Notes: generated by a model from the sequence alone, not told the origin. Shown: positions 53,092 through 60,833, counted from the stretch's first letter. The stretch: DNA of 64,000 nucleotides from JALYRV01 sp040902895 (GCA_040902895.1 JBBDWL010000116.1:1-64000), one strand, 5' to 3'. Made by a program: numbers and translations.

Positions 53092-54333
53092 CCCGCGCGT
53101 GACGACGGCCCCTTTCGGCACGACAATCACACCGCTGCGGATGTAGTAGCCCTCGCGGTCCGCCTCGTCTACGCTGCCGTCATTCACGAGACGCACATCG
53201 TCAGCTATGCGGGCATTCTTGTCGACAATGACGCCCTCGAGCACGACGTTCTTTCCGATACCAAGCGGCACGCCTGGCATACCCGCATCCTCGTAAATGT
53301 CGGCGCCCAGCAGCACGGAGCGTGTAATCCGTGCGCCCTGTCTCACCGACATGCGGATGCCGACGACCGACTCCGTGATGGTGCAGGCATCGAGGTCGCA
53401 ACCCTCGGCGACGATGGAACGGTCGATGCTGCAGCCGTCGATTCTGGTGCCGGGAAGAAAGCGCGGGTGTGTGTACACGGGACGGCGTGGATCAAAGAAA
53501 CTGAAAGGCGCGGGCCGCTTCGTCAGCGAGAGGTTCGCATCATAGAACGCGCGCACCGTGCCGACGTCGGCCCAGTAGCCTCGATAGAAATACGCGTGAA
53601 CGCGATGCGTCGTGAGCGCGGCCGGAATGAGCTCCTTGCCGAAGTCGATCCCGGGTCGGCTGAGCAGATCGAGCAGTACATTGCGCGAAAAGACGTAGAT
53701 CCCCATCGACGCCATGAACGGTCGTTCGCTGTTCGTGCGCGCGAATGTCGCGCCCTGAGGCACACTGTTGCCGATCTGGCGGAGCCGCGCCGCGTCGGGC
53801 TTCTCTTCGAATGCCGTGATCTGGCCGGTCTTGTCGAATCTGAAAATGCCCATGCCGGTCGCATCGTCCGGCGTGACCGGCTGTGCCGCGATCGTGATGT
53901 CGGCCTTGCTCTCGATGTGCGCGTCGATCAGCTCGCCGAAGTCCATCCGATAGATGTGATCGCCGGCGAGAATGAGAAAGTACTCGGCGTCGTAGCTCTC
54001 GAAGTGACGCGCGGCCTGACGTACGGCATCTGCCGTGCCCTGAAACCAATCGGCGTTGTCGGGCGTCTGCTCCGCCGCGATCACCTCCACGAATCCGCCC
54101 GAGAACACGTCGAGACGGTAGGTCTGCGAGATGTGCCGGTTGAGCGACGCCGAGTTGAACTGCGTCAGCACGAAGATTCGCTGAATCCCGGCATGCAGGC
54201 ACAGACTGATCGGGATGTCGATGAGGCGGTACTTGCCACCGATGGGGACCGCCGGTTTCGATCGCTGATGGGTCAGGGGAAAAAGACGTGTGCCGCGGCC
54301 GCCGCCCAGGATGAGCGTCAGGACATCGTTCAT
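53086..54333 (-). CDS. glgC: Glucose-1-phosphate adenylyltransferase
   Basis: 415 residues from ATG 54333. The N-terminal LGGGRGTRLFPLTHQRSKPA is the nucleotide-binding signature; PIGGKYRLIDIPISLCLHAGI, GTADAVRQ and the C-terminal left-handed beta-helix (IVAEGCDLDACTI and later hexapeptides) complete the family. It makes ADP-glucose, the committed step of glycogen synthesis, and is usually allosterically controlled. No glgA or glgB is adjacent. TATTCT (54340-54345) lies 6 nt before the ATG, with a heptad repeat directly upstream. Confidence 0.95.
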   Translation of the reverse strand: MNDVLTLILGGGRGTRLFPLTHQRSKPAVPIGGKYRLIDIPISLCLHAGIQRIFVLTQFNSASLNRHISQTYRLDVFSGGFVEVIAAEQTPDNADWFQGTADAVRQAARHFESYDAEYFLILAGDHIYRMDFGELIDAHIESKADITIAAQPVTPDDATGMGIFRFDKTGQITAFEEKPDAARLRQIGNSVPQGATFARTNSERPFMASMGIYVFSRNVLLDLLSRPGIDFGKELIPAALTTHRVHAYFYRGYWADVGTVRAFYDANLSLTKRPAPFSFFDPRRPVYTHPRFLPGTRIDGCSIDRSIVAEGCDLDACTITESVVGIRMSVRQGARITRSVLLGADIYEDAGMPGVPLGIGKNVVLEGVIVDKNARIADDVRLVNDGSVDEADREGYYIRSGVIVVPKGAVVTRGM

Positions 54334-54344
54334 CAAAAAAGAAT

Positions 54345-54372
54345 ACAGGAGACAGGAGACAGGAGACAGGAG
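54345..54372. repeat. Heptad tandem repeat (ACAGGAG x4) at the glgC promoter
   Basis: Four exact 7-bp units ACAGGAG run from 54345 to 54372, starting at the edge of the glgC -10 hexamer (54340-54345, minus strand). They occupy the spacer/-35 region of that promoter. On the transcribed orientation they read CTCCTGT. Confidence 0.75.
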
Positions 54373-54442
54373 GAGAAGCCCGGCTGTGGCTTACACGCGT
54401 CGGGACATCGCTGTGGTCTCAGCGGTCAGCCCGCAGGCGCGT

Positions 54443-54751
54443 CTAATGGATTGACTTGTGCCCCGGGATGGCGCGCTCCACCAATCTGATGATCGAGCGA
54501 AGCTCCTTGCGCGCTTCGGGTGTTTCGGGTTTGTGCAGCCGGCTGACCAACGCTACGCGAGCATCGACGGCCCGTTGATCTTCGAGTGGAACCTGCTTGT
54601 CGACGGCGTGGCGCACCGCGCGCTCGATGGCCCCGTCCAGTTCCATGAGCGCCACGCGGAGGCTCACACCCAATTCGCGCGTGGGTCGTCGCAGCTCCAA
54701 AGCCGCAATCTTTCGGCGAGCCTCCTGCATCGCATCAAACGTTCCTGGCAT
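54443..54751 (-). CDS. Hypothetical helical protein
   Basis: 102 residues from ATG 54751 (a second in-frame ATG is at 54730). It is predicted almost wholly helical, with many Arg/Glu/Ala (LRVALMELDGAIERAVRHAVD and PEARKELRSIIRLVER). No membrane segment, signal or cysteine is present. The family is not recognised. The frame is open further upstream, but that part is Gly/Arg-rich and looks non-coding. Neighbours give no functional clue. Confidence 0.45.
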   Translation of the reverse strand: MPGTFDAMQEARRKIAALELRRPTRELGVSLRVALMELDGAIERAVRHAVDKQVPLEDQRAVDARVALVSRLHKPETPEARKELRSIIRLVERAIPGHKSIH

Positions 54752-54985
54752 AATCGACTCACACGCCCGGGAGGAATTGTGTGGAGAGAGAAGAAGCGCG
54801 CAGGGTATCACATATAGGTGGCACTTGAAGGAGCCGGCATGCTGCCGGCGCATCCCGATCATTTGCGGCTGCACAAACCCGCGACCGCACGGAGCCCAGT
54901 CGAATGCGGGCCAGCGCGGTTGAAGTGACCGTGTCGGTACGGCCCTTGCTGAAACACACTGTGGCCCTTGAATACGGACGAGTAC
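54752..54985. other. Intergenic region with two Shine-Dalgarno-led micro-ORFs
   Basis: No full gene is seen. On the plus strand GGGAGGA precedes GTG 54779 (13 codons, ending TAG), and AAGGAG (54828-54833) precedes ATG 54839 by 5 nt (29 codons, ending TGA near 54928). A perfect hairpin GCCGGC-ATGCT-GCCGGC (54833-54849) overlaps the second start. They could be leader peptides for the following lipoprotein-like gene, or chance. Confidence 0.3.
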
Positions 54986-55636
54986 ATGAAAGTCTCGAGA
55001 ATTCGGCCCATCATTCCCGGCGTTCTCGCAGCGGTCGCCACTACGTGCGCTTGTTCCCTGAACGAGACGCCTCGTTCGCCGCCGGCGACCTCCGCGTCCC
55101 CTCAATCAGCGCAGCCGACTCAGCGAGTCGTTGGGCCGCTCAGCCCCGAGGACGCGCGCGCGCTGGCGACGATGAACGATCGCATAAGGCAGTACGTCGA
55201 GCTGCACCTGAAATTCGAACGGTCGCTGCCGAAACTGCCTAACGATGCCACGTCCGATCAGCTCAATCGACACAAGGCGGATCTGCGGCGCTTGTTGGCG
55301 CAAGCGCGGGCGTCGGCGAAGCCGGGCGATCTGTTCACGCCGGAGGCTCGCCCGGTGATTCTGCGCTTACTCGCTCGGGTGTTCGATGGGCCTGACAGTA
55401 AGGAAATGAGGGCCTCAATCATGGACGAGAATCAGCCCGATGGGGCCGTCCTCGCGGTCAATGCGCCTTATCCCGACAGCGTCCCGGTCACGAGCGTGCC
55501 TCCCGACGTCCTGCAGACGTTGCCGCGACTAACCGAGGACCTGCAGTACCGGTTCATCGGTACCGCGCTGATTCTGCTCGATACGCACGCACACATGGTC
55601 GCGGATTACCTCGAGTACGCGATGCCGAAGAAGTAG
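54986..55636 (+). CDS. Putative secreted/lipoprotein of unknown function
   Basis: 216 residues from ATG 54986. The N-terminus IIPGVLAAVATTCACS resembles a signal peptide with Cys residues at about 21 and 23; the lipobox is weak (TCAC). A Pro/Ser-rich spacer precedes a helical domain (about 50-215) with phrases ARALATMNDRIRQYVELHLK and PPDVLQTLPRLTEDLQYRF. Similar short proteins occur in acidobacterial genomes without assigned function. It is flanked by a noncoding leader and by a convergent receiver gene. Confidence 0.6.
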   Translation: MKVSRIRPIIPGVLAAVATTCACSLNETPRSPPATSASPQSAQPTQRVVGPLSPEDARALATMNDRIRQYVELHLKFERSLPKLPNDATSDQLNRHKADLRRLLAQARASAKPGDLFTPEARPVILRLLARVFDGPDSKEMRASIMDENQPDGAVLAVNAPYPDSVPVTSVPPDVLQTLPRLTEDLQYRFIGTALILLDTHAHMVADYLEYAMPKK

Positions 55637-55763
55637 GTCAGCGTCTGCGTCGCTTTCCGCGCTTCGGTCCAGCCTGACGAGGTGTCGCGCGATCCGCTTC
55701 GAGAAGGGTGCGTGCCTCACCACGAAGCTCCCGGGTGGCCGATGACGAGCCGGGCCGAAGTCC

Positions 55764-56189
55764 CTACCCCTCGCTCCGCGCTTTTCGGCTTCGCTGAAGC
55801 ACGACCCTGATCTGTCGCGCCAGTGCTTCCGGCAGGCAGGGTTTCACGATGACTTCCTCGAATCCAGCAGCCTGCGCGTCCTCGATCTCGGCCCTGGCAC
55901 TGTTGCCGGTCAAGGCGATAACGGGGATGTCGGATGTTGCGGCCGATCGACTCAGGCTCCTGCGAAAGTCGAGTCCCGTCATTCCAGGCAGGCGAATGTC
56001 CGCGACGATGCAGTCGGGACGCTCGTTGCGCACGGCCTGCAATGCAACCTCAGCGCTCGGTGCCGTCGCGACTTCGAATCCCTCGTGTCGGAGTCCCAGT
56101 GCGTACATGTCGAGGGTGTCGGGATTGTCATCCACGAGCAGAACGACGGGTACAGTCCCGGACCTCGATGTTTGTCGTGAGGAACTCAC
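55764..56189 (-). CDS. Single-domain response regulator (receiver)
   Basis: 141 residues from GTG 56189, coupled to the Crp-like gene by a GTGA overlap. After a Ser/Arg-rich lead it is a plain CheY-like domain: VVLLVDDNPD, phospho-acceptor in IVADIRLPG, Thr in IALTGNS and Lys in VIVKPCLPEAL. There is no output domain, so it works by protein contact or as a phosphate sink. Its C-terminal half closely resembles the decayed receiver at 60651-60833, suggesting a local duplication. Confidence 0.85.
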   Translation of the reverse strand: MSSSRQTSRSGTVPVVLLVDDNPDTLDMYALGLRHEGFEVATAPSAEVALQAVRNERPDCIVADIRLPGMTGLDFRRSLSRSAATSDIPVIALTGNSARAEIEDAQAAGFEEVIVKPCLPEALARQIRVVLQRSRKARSEG

Positions 56190-56956
56190 CGTGGCTGTGC
56201 CCCCCAGAGAGGCAAGCCGCCGGGGAGCAGCCGTTCGTAGTGCTCCTGCATCGTGCGATAGCACTCGCACGACGCCTGCTCGAGACCTCGCCGGTTCAGG
56301 ATCTTCATCTGCCCCCGCTTGTAACTGATATGACCGGCCCTCTGCAGGGCCCCGGCGACGATGGTGGCGGTTGGGCGACGGACGCCGAGCATGACCGCGA
56401 GAAATTCGTGTGACAGTTTGAAGTTGTTGCGTCCGACCCGATCGTGCGAGAGAACGAGCGATCGCGCACAGCGCTCCTCGGCGCTATGAAGGGCGTTGCA
56501 GGCAACGAGCTGCGCGACCATCAGATGCGACGCATGCATGAAGCGCGTTACCAGGCGGAACAGCGCACCCTGCCGTTCCATCTCCGATCGGAACGCCCTC
56601 ACAGACATCGTCTCGGCGCCGCCATTCGGGATCCGCACCATCGCATCCGACGTGGCGCGATCCTCACCAAAGCCTGCGGCAAAACCGACAACGCCTTCCC
56701 GCCCAATCGTCCCGACTTCCGCCATGCGACCGTCGCGCATGACTCGCGTCATCGAGCAGACGCCTCCCCATGGAAAATAAATCGTTCGAATGAGTTCTCC
56801 ATCCCTGTGCAGGTATTGCCTGGATGAAAGTTCAATGGTCCCGATGTCGGGTGCCAGGCGTGCGTAATCGGCCGCGGGCAACGCCGCCAGGATCAGATTG
56901 CGCGAGGGGCGAGGGTCGGCAGGCCGGTCCTGTGGCGGCAGTTGGCGATGCAGCAA
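56186..56956 (-). CDS. Crp/Fnr-family transcriptional regulator
   Basis: 256 residues. The cyclic-nucleotide-binding fold (about 20-145) has YFPWGGVCSMTRVM and GREGVVGF but lacks the cAMP-contact RxS motif of true CRP. The C-terminal winged helix (about 165-235) has FLAVMLGVRRPTATIVAGAL as recognition helix. No N-terminal Cys cluster is present, so it is not FNR. The start is TTG 56956, 6 nt from TATAAC (56963-56968). It is transcribed together with the receiver gene downstream. Confidence 0.88.
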   Translation of the reverse strand: MLHRQLPPQDRPADPRPSRNLILAALPAADYARLAPDIGTIELSSRQYLHRDGELIRTIYFPWGGVCSMTRVMRDGRMAEVGTIGREGVVGFAAGFGEDRATSDAMVRIPNGGAETMSVRAFRSEMERQGALFRLVTRFMHASHLMVAQLVACNALHSAEERCARSLVLSHDRVGRNNFKLSHEFLAVMLGVRRPTATIVAGALQRAGHISYKRGQMKILNRRGLEQASCECYRTMQEHYERLLPGGLPLWGAQPR

Positions 56957-57065
56957 GCCACAGTTATAGATGACCTAACAGCGGACGCGCTGTACGACTT
57001 CGAACGGAGAGTGCAGCTTTTACCCAAGCGCTCGGTGATAGCGGCGGAGATATCGATATCCACAA

Positions 57066-57329
57066 TCAATGCGCAGGTGGTTTTTGCCGCGCCAGTTGTA
57101 CAGCTCCGATGAGCTTTTGGTCCCGGGCCGGAAGTCCTTCGACGTACGCGCGGACGGCGCGGTCGACGAGCTTCCATACCGGAACGCCGGTGACGCTGCT
57201 GAGCGCATCGAGCGTTGCCTTTGTGGTCTGCGGCAGACGGATCATCACCTGCGGGTAGTCGCTCACACGAACCCCTCCGGGGCCCGTCGCCGGACGGCCG
57301 GGCTTCTTCCGCGCTTTTTTGATCGGCAT
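57066..57329 (-). CDS. Ribbon-helix-helix-like small protein (paralogue 1)
   Basis: 87 residues from ATG 57329 (TTG 57350, 5 nt from TAGAAC, is an alternative). The basic N-terminus KKARKKPGRPATG is followed by SDYPQVMIRLPQTTKATLDA, a beta strand plus helix typical of RHH DNA-binding proteins, then GVPVWKLVDRAVRAYVEGLP as second helix. It shares this pattern with the genes at 57775-58050 and 58193-58489. No toxin gene is adjacent, so an antitoxin role is not supported; an orphan regulator is more likely. Confidence 0.65.
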   Translation of the reverse strand: MPIKKARKKPGRPATGPGGVRVSDYPQVMIRLPQTTKATLDALSSVTGVPVWKLVDRAVRAYVEGLPARDQKLIGAVQLARQKPPAH

Positions 57330-57433
57330 TTCGACAGTCACAATTTGCAAGAACCGTTCTACTTACGCCACATCAGCGATACCGTCCGGTTCAGCTTACG
57401 AAAATTATTGACATCACAATCGCCCATGCGAAC

Positions 57434-57778
57434 ATGAAGATCCGACTTCGAGAAGAAACGCAGTCAGACGGGCCGCGTTCGCTCTCCGACGACCGCTTCC
57501 TGTCTGAGGACGGCGGCATCCGCTTCGTGAATGCGGCGGGCCGCGCGCTTCTCGGCTTGTCGCCGCAACCCCCGACGTCAACCCTCTCGCTCGAGAAATG
57601 CGTGTCGCCCGAAGATCGAGACGCTGCCCGCGAGGCGCTGGCGCGCGTGGCACAGACCGACGCGAGCGCGGACATCACCATGCGGCTGATGAATCGGAAG
57701 ACTGGCGAACCATGTTCAGAAGACATGATCGCGGAGGGCTTGGCAGCTGAACCGGCGCACGGCGCTGCAAACACCTAA
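57434..57778 (+). CDS. Orphan PAS-domain fragment
   Basis: 114 residues. The segment GIRFVNAAGRALLGLSPQP (about 29-47) is a PAS core start, followed by LSLEKCVSPEDRDAAREALA and a strand pair ITMRLMNRKTGE. The domain is cut where its last strands should be, and no kinase follows. It is probably the remnant of a PAS sensor kinase or a free-standing PAS protein. It is convergent with the second RHH-like gene (4-nt overlap). Confidence 0.5.
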   Translation: MKIRLREETQSDGPRSLSDDRFLSEDGGIRFVNAAGRALLGLSPQPPTSTLSLEKCVSPEDRDAAREALARVAQTDASADITMRLMNRKTGEPCSEDMIAEGLAAEPAHGAANT

Positions 57779-58050
57779 TGTTCTCGCGCGCGCCGCTCCT
57801 GAATCTGCAGTAATACGCGCCGGTCGCCGGTGGACATGCGCACGACATAGGCCTGGAGCGCCTGGTCGACGACGCGCCAAAGTGGCATGCCGGTCATGCC
57901 TGCGAGTGCAACCAGACGAGCTCTGGTGCGGTGAGGCAACCGCAGGGTCATCTGCGCGTAGTCACTGATCTTTTCGCCGAGCTCGCCCGCAGGAGGCCGG
58001 CCTGGCTTGAGCAAGGACTCCGAGGCTTTGCGCGCTTTTGTGTGTCTCAT
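57775..58050 (-). CDS. Ribbon-helix-helix-like small protein (paralogue 2)
   Basis: 91 residues. The basic lead RHTKARKASESLLKPGRPP is followed by ISDYAQMTLRLPHRTRARL and GMPLWRVVDQALQAYVVRM, aligning position by position with the paralogue at 57066-57329 (GRP, SDY.Q, RLP, G.P.W..VD.A..AYV). TAAAAC lies 9 nt before the ATG on the minus strand. It is divergent from the third paralogue across an AT-rich 142-nt spacer. Confidence 0.65.
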   Translation of the reverse strand: MRHTKARKASESLLKPGRPPAGELGEKISDYAQMTLRLPHRTRARLVALAGMTGMPLWRVVDQALQAYVVRMSTGDRRVLLQIQERRAREH

Positions 58051-58192
58051 AAGGCGCCTGTTTTAACACAGATCATTCTTGACAGCAAGTTATCACAAAT
58101 GGCATATTCAGGTGTCGCCACACCCTGCGCCTTCGCACGCTTCTCCAACAACGCCGATCGCGTCTCCCCAACGCGAACGGGCAAGGGTTTCG

Positions 58193-58489
58193 ATGCCACC
58201 GACAGGAAAGCGCCGCGGGGCTCCTTCTCCACGAGCACGCGGCCGGCCACGCGAAGGCGTGCGTCCAGGTGAGCGCGTCCGTGACTACGCCACTGTCACC
58301 CTCCGCCTCCCAGACGACACTCGCGCTCTTCTGAAGGCTGTCTGTCTCCACCTGGAGCGGCCTCTATGGCAAACCGTGAGGCACCTTACGGTCTGTTTCG
58401 TCAGAGAGCTCCCCGACAACCATCGCCGCACGATCGTGCGAAGAGCCCGCGAGAGGAGAGCCCGCGAGAGGAGGGTGCCGCGCCCATGA
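58193..58489 (+). CDS. Ribbon-helix-helix-like small protein (paralogue 3)
   Basis: 98 residues from ATG 58193 (in-frame GTG 58112 would add 27 residues). The same family pattern is seen: ARGRPREGVRPGERVRDY, ATVTLRLPDDTRALLKA and ERPLWQTVRHLTVCFVRELP. The C-terminal REARERRAR-type tail comes from a 15-bp tandem duplication (RARER twice). A promoter TTGACA-N18-CATATT lies at 58079-58108. The stop overlaps the start of a receiver gene (ATGA), so the two proteins are probably made together. Confidence 0.6.
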   Translation: MPPTGKRRGAPSPRARGRPREGVRPGERVRDYATVTLRLPDDTRALLKAVCLHLERPLWQTVRHLTVCFVRELPDNHRRTIVRRARERRARERRVPRP

Positions 58490-58833
58490 AGTCGACATGT
58501 CATGTCCTTGTCGTTGAAGATGATGCGGCCGCCCGAGAGGTCCTCGCCGCCCTGCTCACAGATTCGGGATTCGAGGTGACGATGGCCGCGACGGCCGCTG
58601 AGGCATGGGCGCATCTTCGGAACGGCCGCCGTCCGAACGTCATCGTGCTCGATCTCATCCTGCCGGATATGGATGGATGGGACTTCAGCGCCCCCCTGAA
58701 ACGCGATCCCGACCTGTCCGCCATTCCTATCGTGGCCGTATCGGGCGCGGGAACGTTGATTGACGCCGCCCGTTCGCTTCGCAAGCCGTTGGATGCTGAT
58801 GAACTTGCCGGCATCCTCGCAGACCTGTGTTGA
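58486..58833 (+). CDS. Single-domain response regulator coupled to RHH paralogue 3
   Basis: 115 residues. The CheY-like domain has VLVVEDDAAA, phospho-acceptor in VIVLDLILPDMDGWD, Ser in VAVSGAG and Lys in SLRKPLD. There is no output domain. ATG 58486 overlaps the stop of the RHH-like gene by 4 nt, an arrangement that would let the RHH protein serve as a separate DNA-binding output. It is convergent with the DUF2934-like gene, 3 nt away. Confidence 0.85.
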   Translation: MKSTCHVLVVEDDAAAREVLAALLTDSGFEVTMAATAAEAWAHLRNGRRPNVIVLDLILPDMDGWDFSAPLKRDPDLSAIPIVAVSGAGTLIDAARSLRKPLDADELAGILADLC

Positions 58834-58836
58834 AGC

Positions 58837-58989
58837 CTATGAACCGCCGTCGATGACGAACCGATAACGGGAAGCTGGGCCTGAGCCGACGGGTCCTTTC
58901 AATTGTTTCTCGGCCTCCAGCCAGTCCTCTTTATCGTGCCCATCTTCTTGACCGCGCGCTTCCCATGGCGCGTGCGCCCGATCAGCCAT
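58837..58989 (-). CDS. DUF2934-like micro-protein
   Basis: 50 residues from ATG 58989, ending at TAG 58837-58839. The core RAHAPWEARGQEDGHDKEDW followed by LEAEKQL matches the DUF2934 pattern (RG...GHD..DWL.AE..L). DUF2934 proteins are small, often stress-linked, and of unknown function. The frame continues upstream without a start codon for about 35 residues that still look protein-like (AAELFARAMAD), so a lost or unusual start is possible. Confidence 0.5.
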   Translation of the reverse strand: MADRAHAPWEARGQEDGHDKEDWLEAEKQLKGPVGSGPASRYRFVIDGGS

Positions 58990-59197
58990 CGCGCGTGCAA
59001 ATAGCTCGGCCGCCTTCCGTTGGGGTTGCGGGTGTCGGCAGAATTGTTTCGCGATGCGGGAAGGGTTGATGAGTTGCTGCCATCTTGCATCCTGCTCTTA
59101 GCGGACAAACGCCGCTGGCTTGGGGGAGCGATTCGAGCGATGCAGATCGGCTGCCTTGGCTCGAACCGTTGGTGGCAGTACAAATATGCGCCGTGTT

Positions 59198-60394
59198 CTA
59201 GTGTGAATCGGTCGCGGGTAATGGCAGAGAGATCGTGAAGGCTGTGAAGGCCTGCGGCACGGATTCGACGCTCACGGTCGCGCCTATGGCCGCCGCGCAA
59301 TCGCGAACAATCGAAAGGCCCAGCCCCATGCCGTCGTTGTGCAGCTCCGCATCGCGCCGGGCATGGCCACGGAAGTAGGGTGTGAATACGCGATCGATCT
59401 GTCGCTGATCCATGCCGAGTCCATTGTCACGAACCACGACGAGGCACTCGGTCCTGTCGCATTCAATCTTTCGGACTTCAGCGCGGCAGGCAGTCTTTGA
59501 TGGGTCACTGTACTTCACCGCATTCGACAGCAGATTCAGGAAAATCAGCTCCAGCTGCCCAGGCTCGGTGAGGATGTGTGGCATACCGGGCTCGACAAAG
59601 ATTTCCACGTTCCGCATGCGCGCAAACTCCCGAAGGCGTCGCGCCGCCTCCTGAGCAACTGCAGACACCGAAACGCGCTGTGCGCCCGGGGCGTCCTCCG
59701 TTGATGCCAATGATGATGCCTTCGAGATCGTGCGGATCAATTCGGTGAGCTCGAGAACGCTTCGATCCATGGTGTCGAGTATCCTGCCGCAATCATGCCC
59801 CTGGTTCGTCGCCATCTTGACGCGCAACAGCCCTGCCACAGCAGAAAGCGCTGAAAGTGGTTGACGAATCTCATGACTCGCCATGCGAGTGAAGATCCCG
59901 AGTTTCCGAGCATGTTCGGCGATCGTCGCGTCGTAGCGTTCGACGAAGGTATCAACGGTGGTCTGCGACAGGATGGCCAGCGCCTGGTTGATGCGCCGCA
60001 GGCACCGAATGACGTCGGCAGATGGTATTGATGAATCCTCGCGGCCGGTTTCCTCGACGACGAATGATTCCAGGATATTCCGCAGCAGTTCGAACTCGCG
60101 GAGCAGTTGATGAATGGACGCCTGTTGCGAATGTCGAAGCGCGCCTAACTCGCGCGCTTTTGCGGTAATCCGTGTGTCTGTCAGATTGTCTTCGGGCGCG
60201 TCTACGAAGCCGGCGATTGAGGATAAGAGCTCCGGAATGTGATCGAGCAAGGTGGCCGACGGAAAGATCTCGATGGCGGGCCGGGGAATCAGTGCCGAGA
60301 GCCGATTGAGCCAGCGCGCGGCGAGCGCATCGCGATCGGCGTCAATCCGTGCAGCGATGAAACCGGTGAAGGTATCCGATTTGAAGGCTGACAC
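59198..60394 (-). CDS. Sensor histidine kinase with RsbRD-like N-domain
   Basis: 398 residues from GTG 60394. The N-terminal helical domain (about 15-150) resembles the RsbRD/globin-like sensor region (RWLNRLSALIP and ELGALRHSQQASIHQLLREF). HisKA has the phospho-His in RMASHEIRQPLSAL (about 175), and HATPase_c has NLLSNAVKYSD, VVRDNGLGMD and GMGLGLSIVRD. There is no membrane segment, so it senses in the cytoplasm. TAAAAT (60401-60406) lies 6 nt before the GTG. No paired full regulator is adjacent; the downstream receivers are candidates. Confidence 0.9.
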   Translation of the reverse strand: MSAFKSDTFTGFIAARIDADRDALAARWLNRLSALIPRPAIEIFPSATLLDHIPELLSSIAGFVDAPEDNLTDTRITAKARELGALRHSQQASIHQLLREFELLRNILESFVVEETGREDSSIPSADVIRCLRRINQALAILSQTTVDTFVERYDATIAEHARKLGIFTRMASHEIRQPLSALSAVAGLLRVKMATNQGHDCGRILDTMDRSVLELTELIRTISKASSLASTEDAPGAQRVSVSAVAQEAARRLREFARMRNVEIFVEPGMPHILTEPGQLELIFLNLLSNAVKYSDPSKTACRAEVRKIECDRTECLVVVRDNGLGMDQRQIDRVFTPYFRGHARRDAELHNDGMGLGLSIVRDCAAAIGATVSVESVPQAFTAFTISLPLPATDSH

Positions 60395-60415
60395 TGTCTG
60401 ATTTTAGCACCGCGA

Positions 60416-60833
60416 GTGCTCTTGGGATCAGACATCCGGGCTGCCTCGTCCATTCGCGATTTGTGTGTCCCAAAAAGCACCAGCGTCGCGTTCGAACTGG
60501 ATCGCGAGCGCATCGTTCAGATCGTGACCGATGCGGCGACTGCGGCAGGCGATCGTGAACGGGCGCTCGAGGCTGGATACGACGCGCACATTCCCAAGCC
60601 GGTAGACACAGAAAAACTCCTCACCACCATGTTCGAGGTGCTTCGCAGCCGTGCCCTGTATGAAGTCCGATCCAAAGATCGCGAATATTCCGGTCATCGC
60701 ATTGACGGGCCATACCCAGACGTCGCAGGCAATGGCAGCTCGCGAAGCAGGTTGTCACGGGTTCTTGACGAAGCCCTGTCTGCCGGATGCATTACTCCTT
60801 GAGATCAGACGTGTCCTCGAAACTGTCCTCTGA
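60416..60833 (+). pseudogene. Two decayed receiver-domain ends
   Basis: Remnant A (about 60530-60655) encodes GDRERALEAGYDAHIPKPVD followed by TEKLLTTMFEVLR, the C-terminal third of a receiver. Remnant B (60651-60833, another frame) encodes IPVIALTGHTQTSQ, then GFLTKPCLPDALLLEIRRVL, also the C-terminal half of a receiver and close to the intact one at 55764-56189. Neither has the phospho-acceptor Asp. They look like leftovers of tandem response-regulator or hybrid-kinase genes. Confidence 0.6.

Noticed and set aside
57066..58050. Toxin-antitoxin modules built on the RHH-like proteins
   Set aside because: No RelE/ParE, PIN or other toxin-like ORF is adjacent to any of the three paralogues.
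59020..59300. Short ORFs on both strands (72 codons plus, 133 codons minus) between the micro-gene and the histidine kinase
   Set aside because: No motif, start signal or codon bias supports either; 58990-59197 is left as unassigned.
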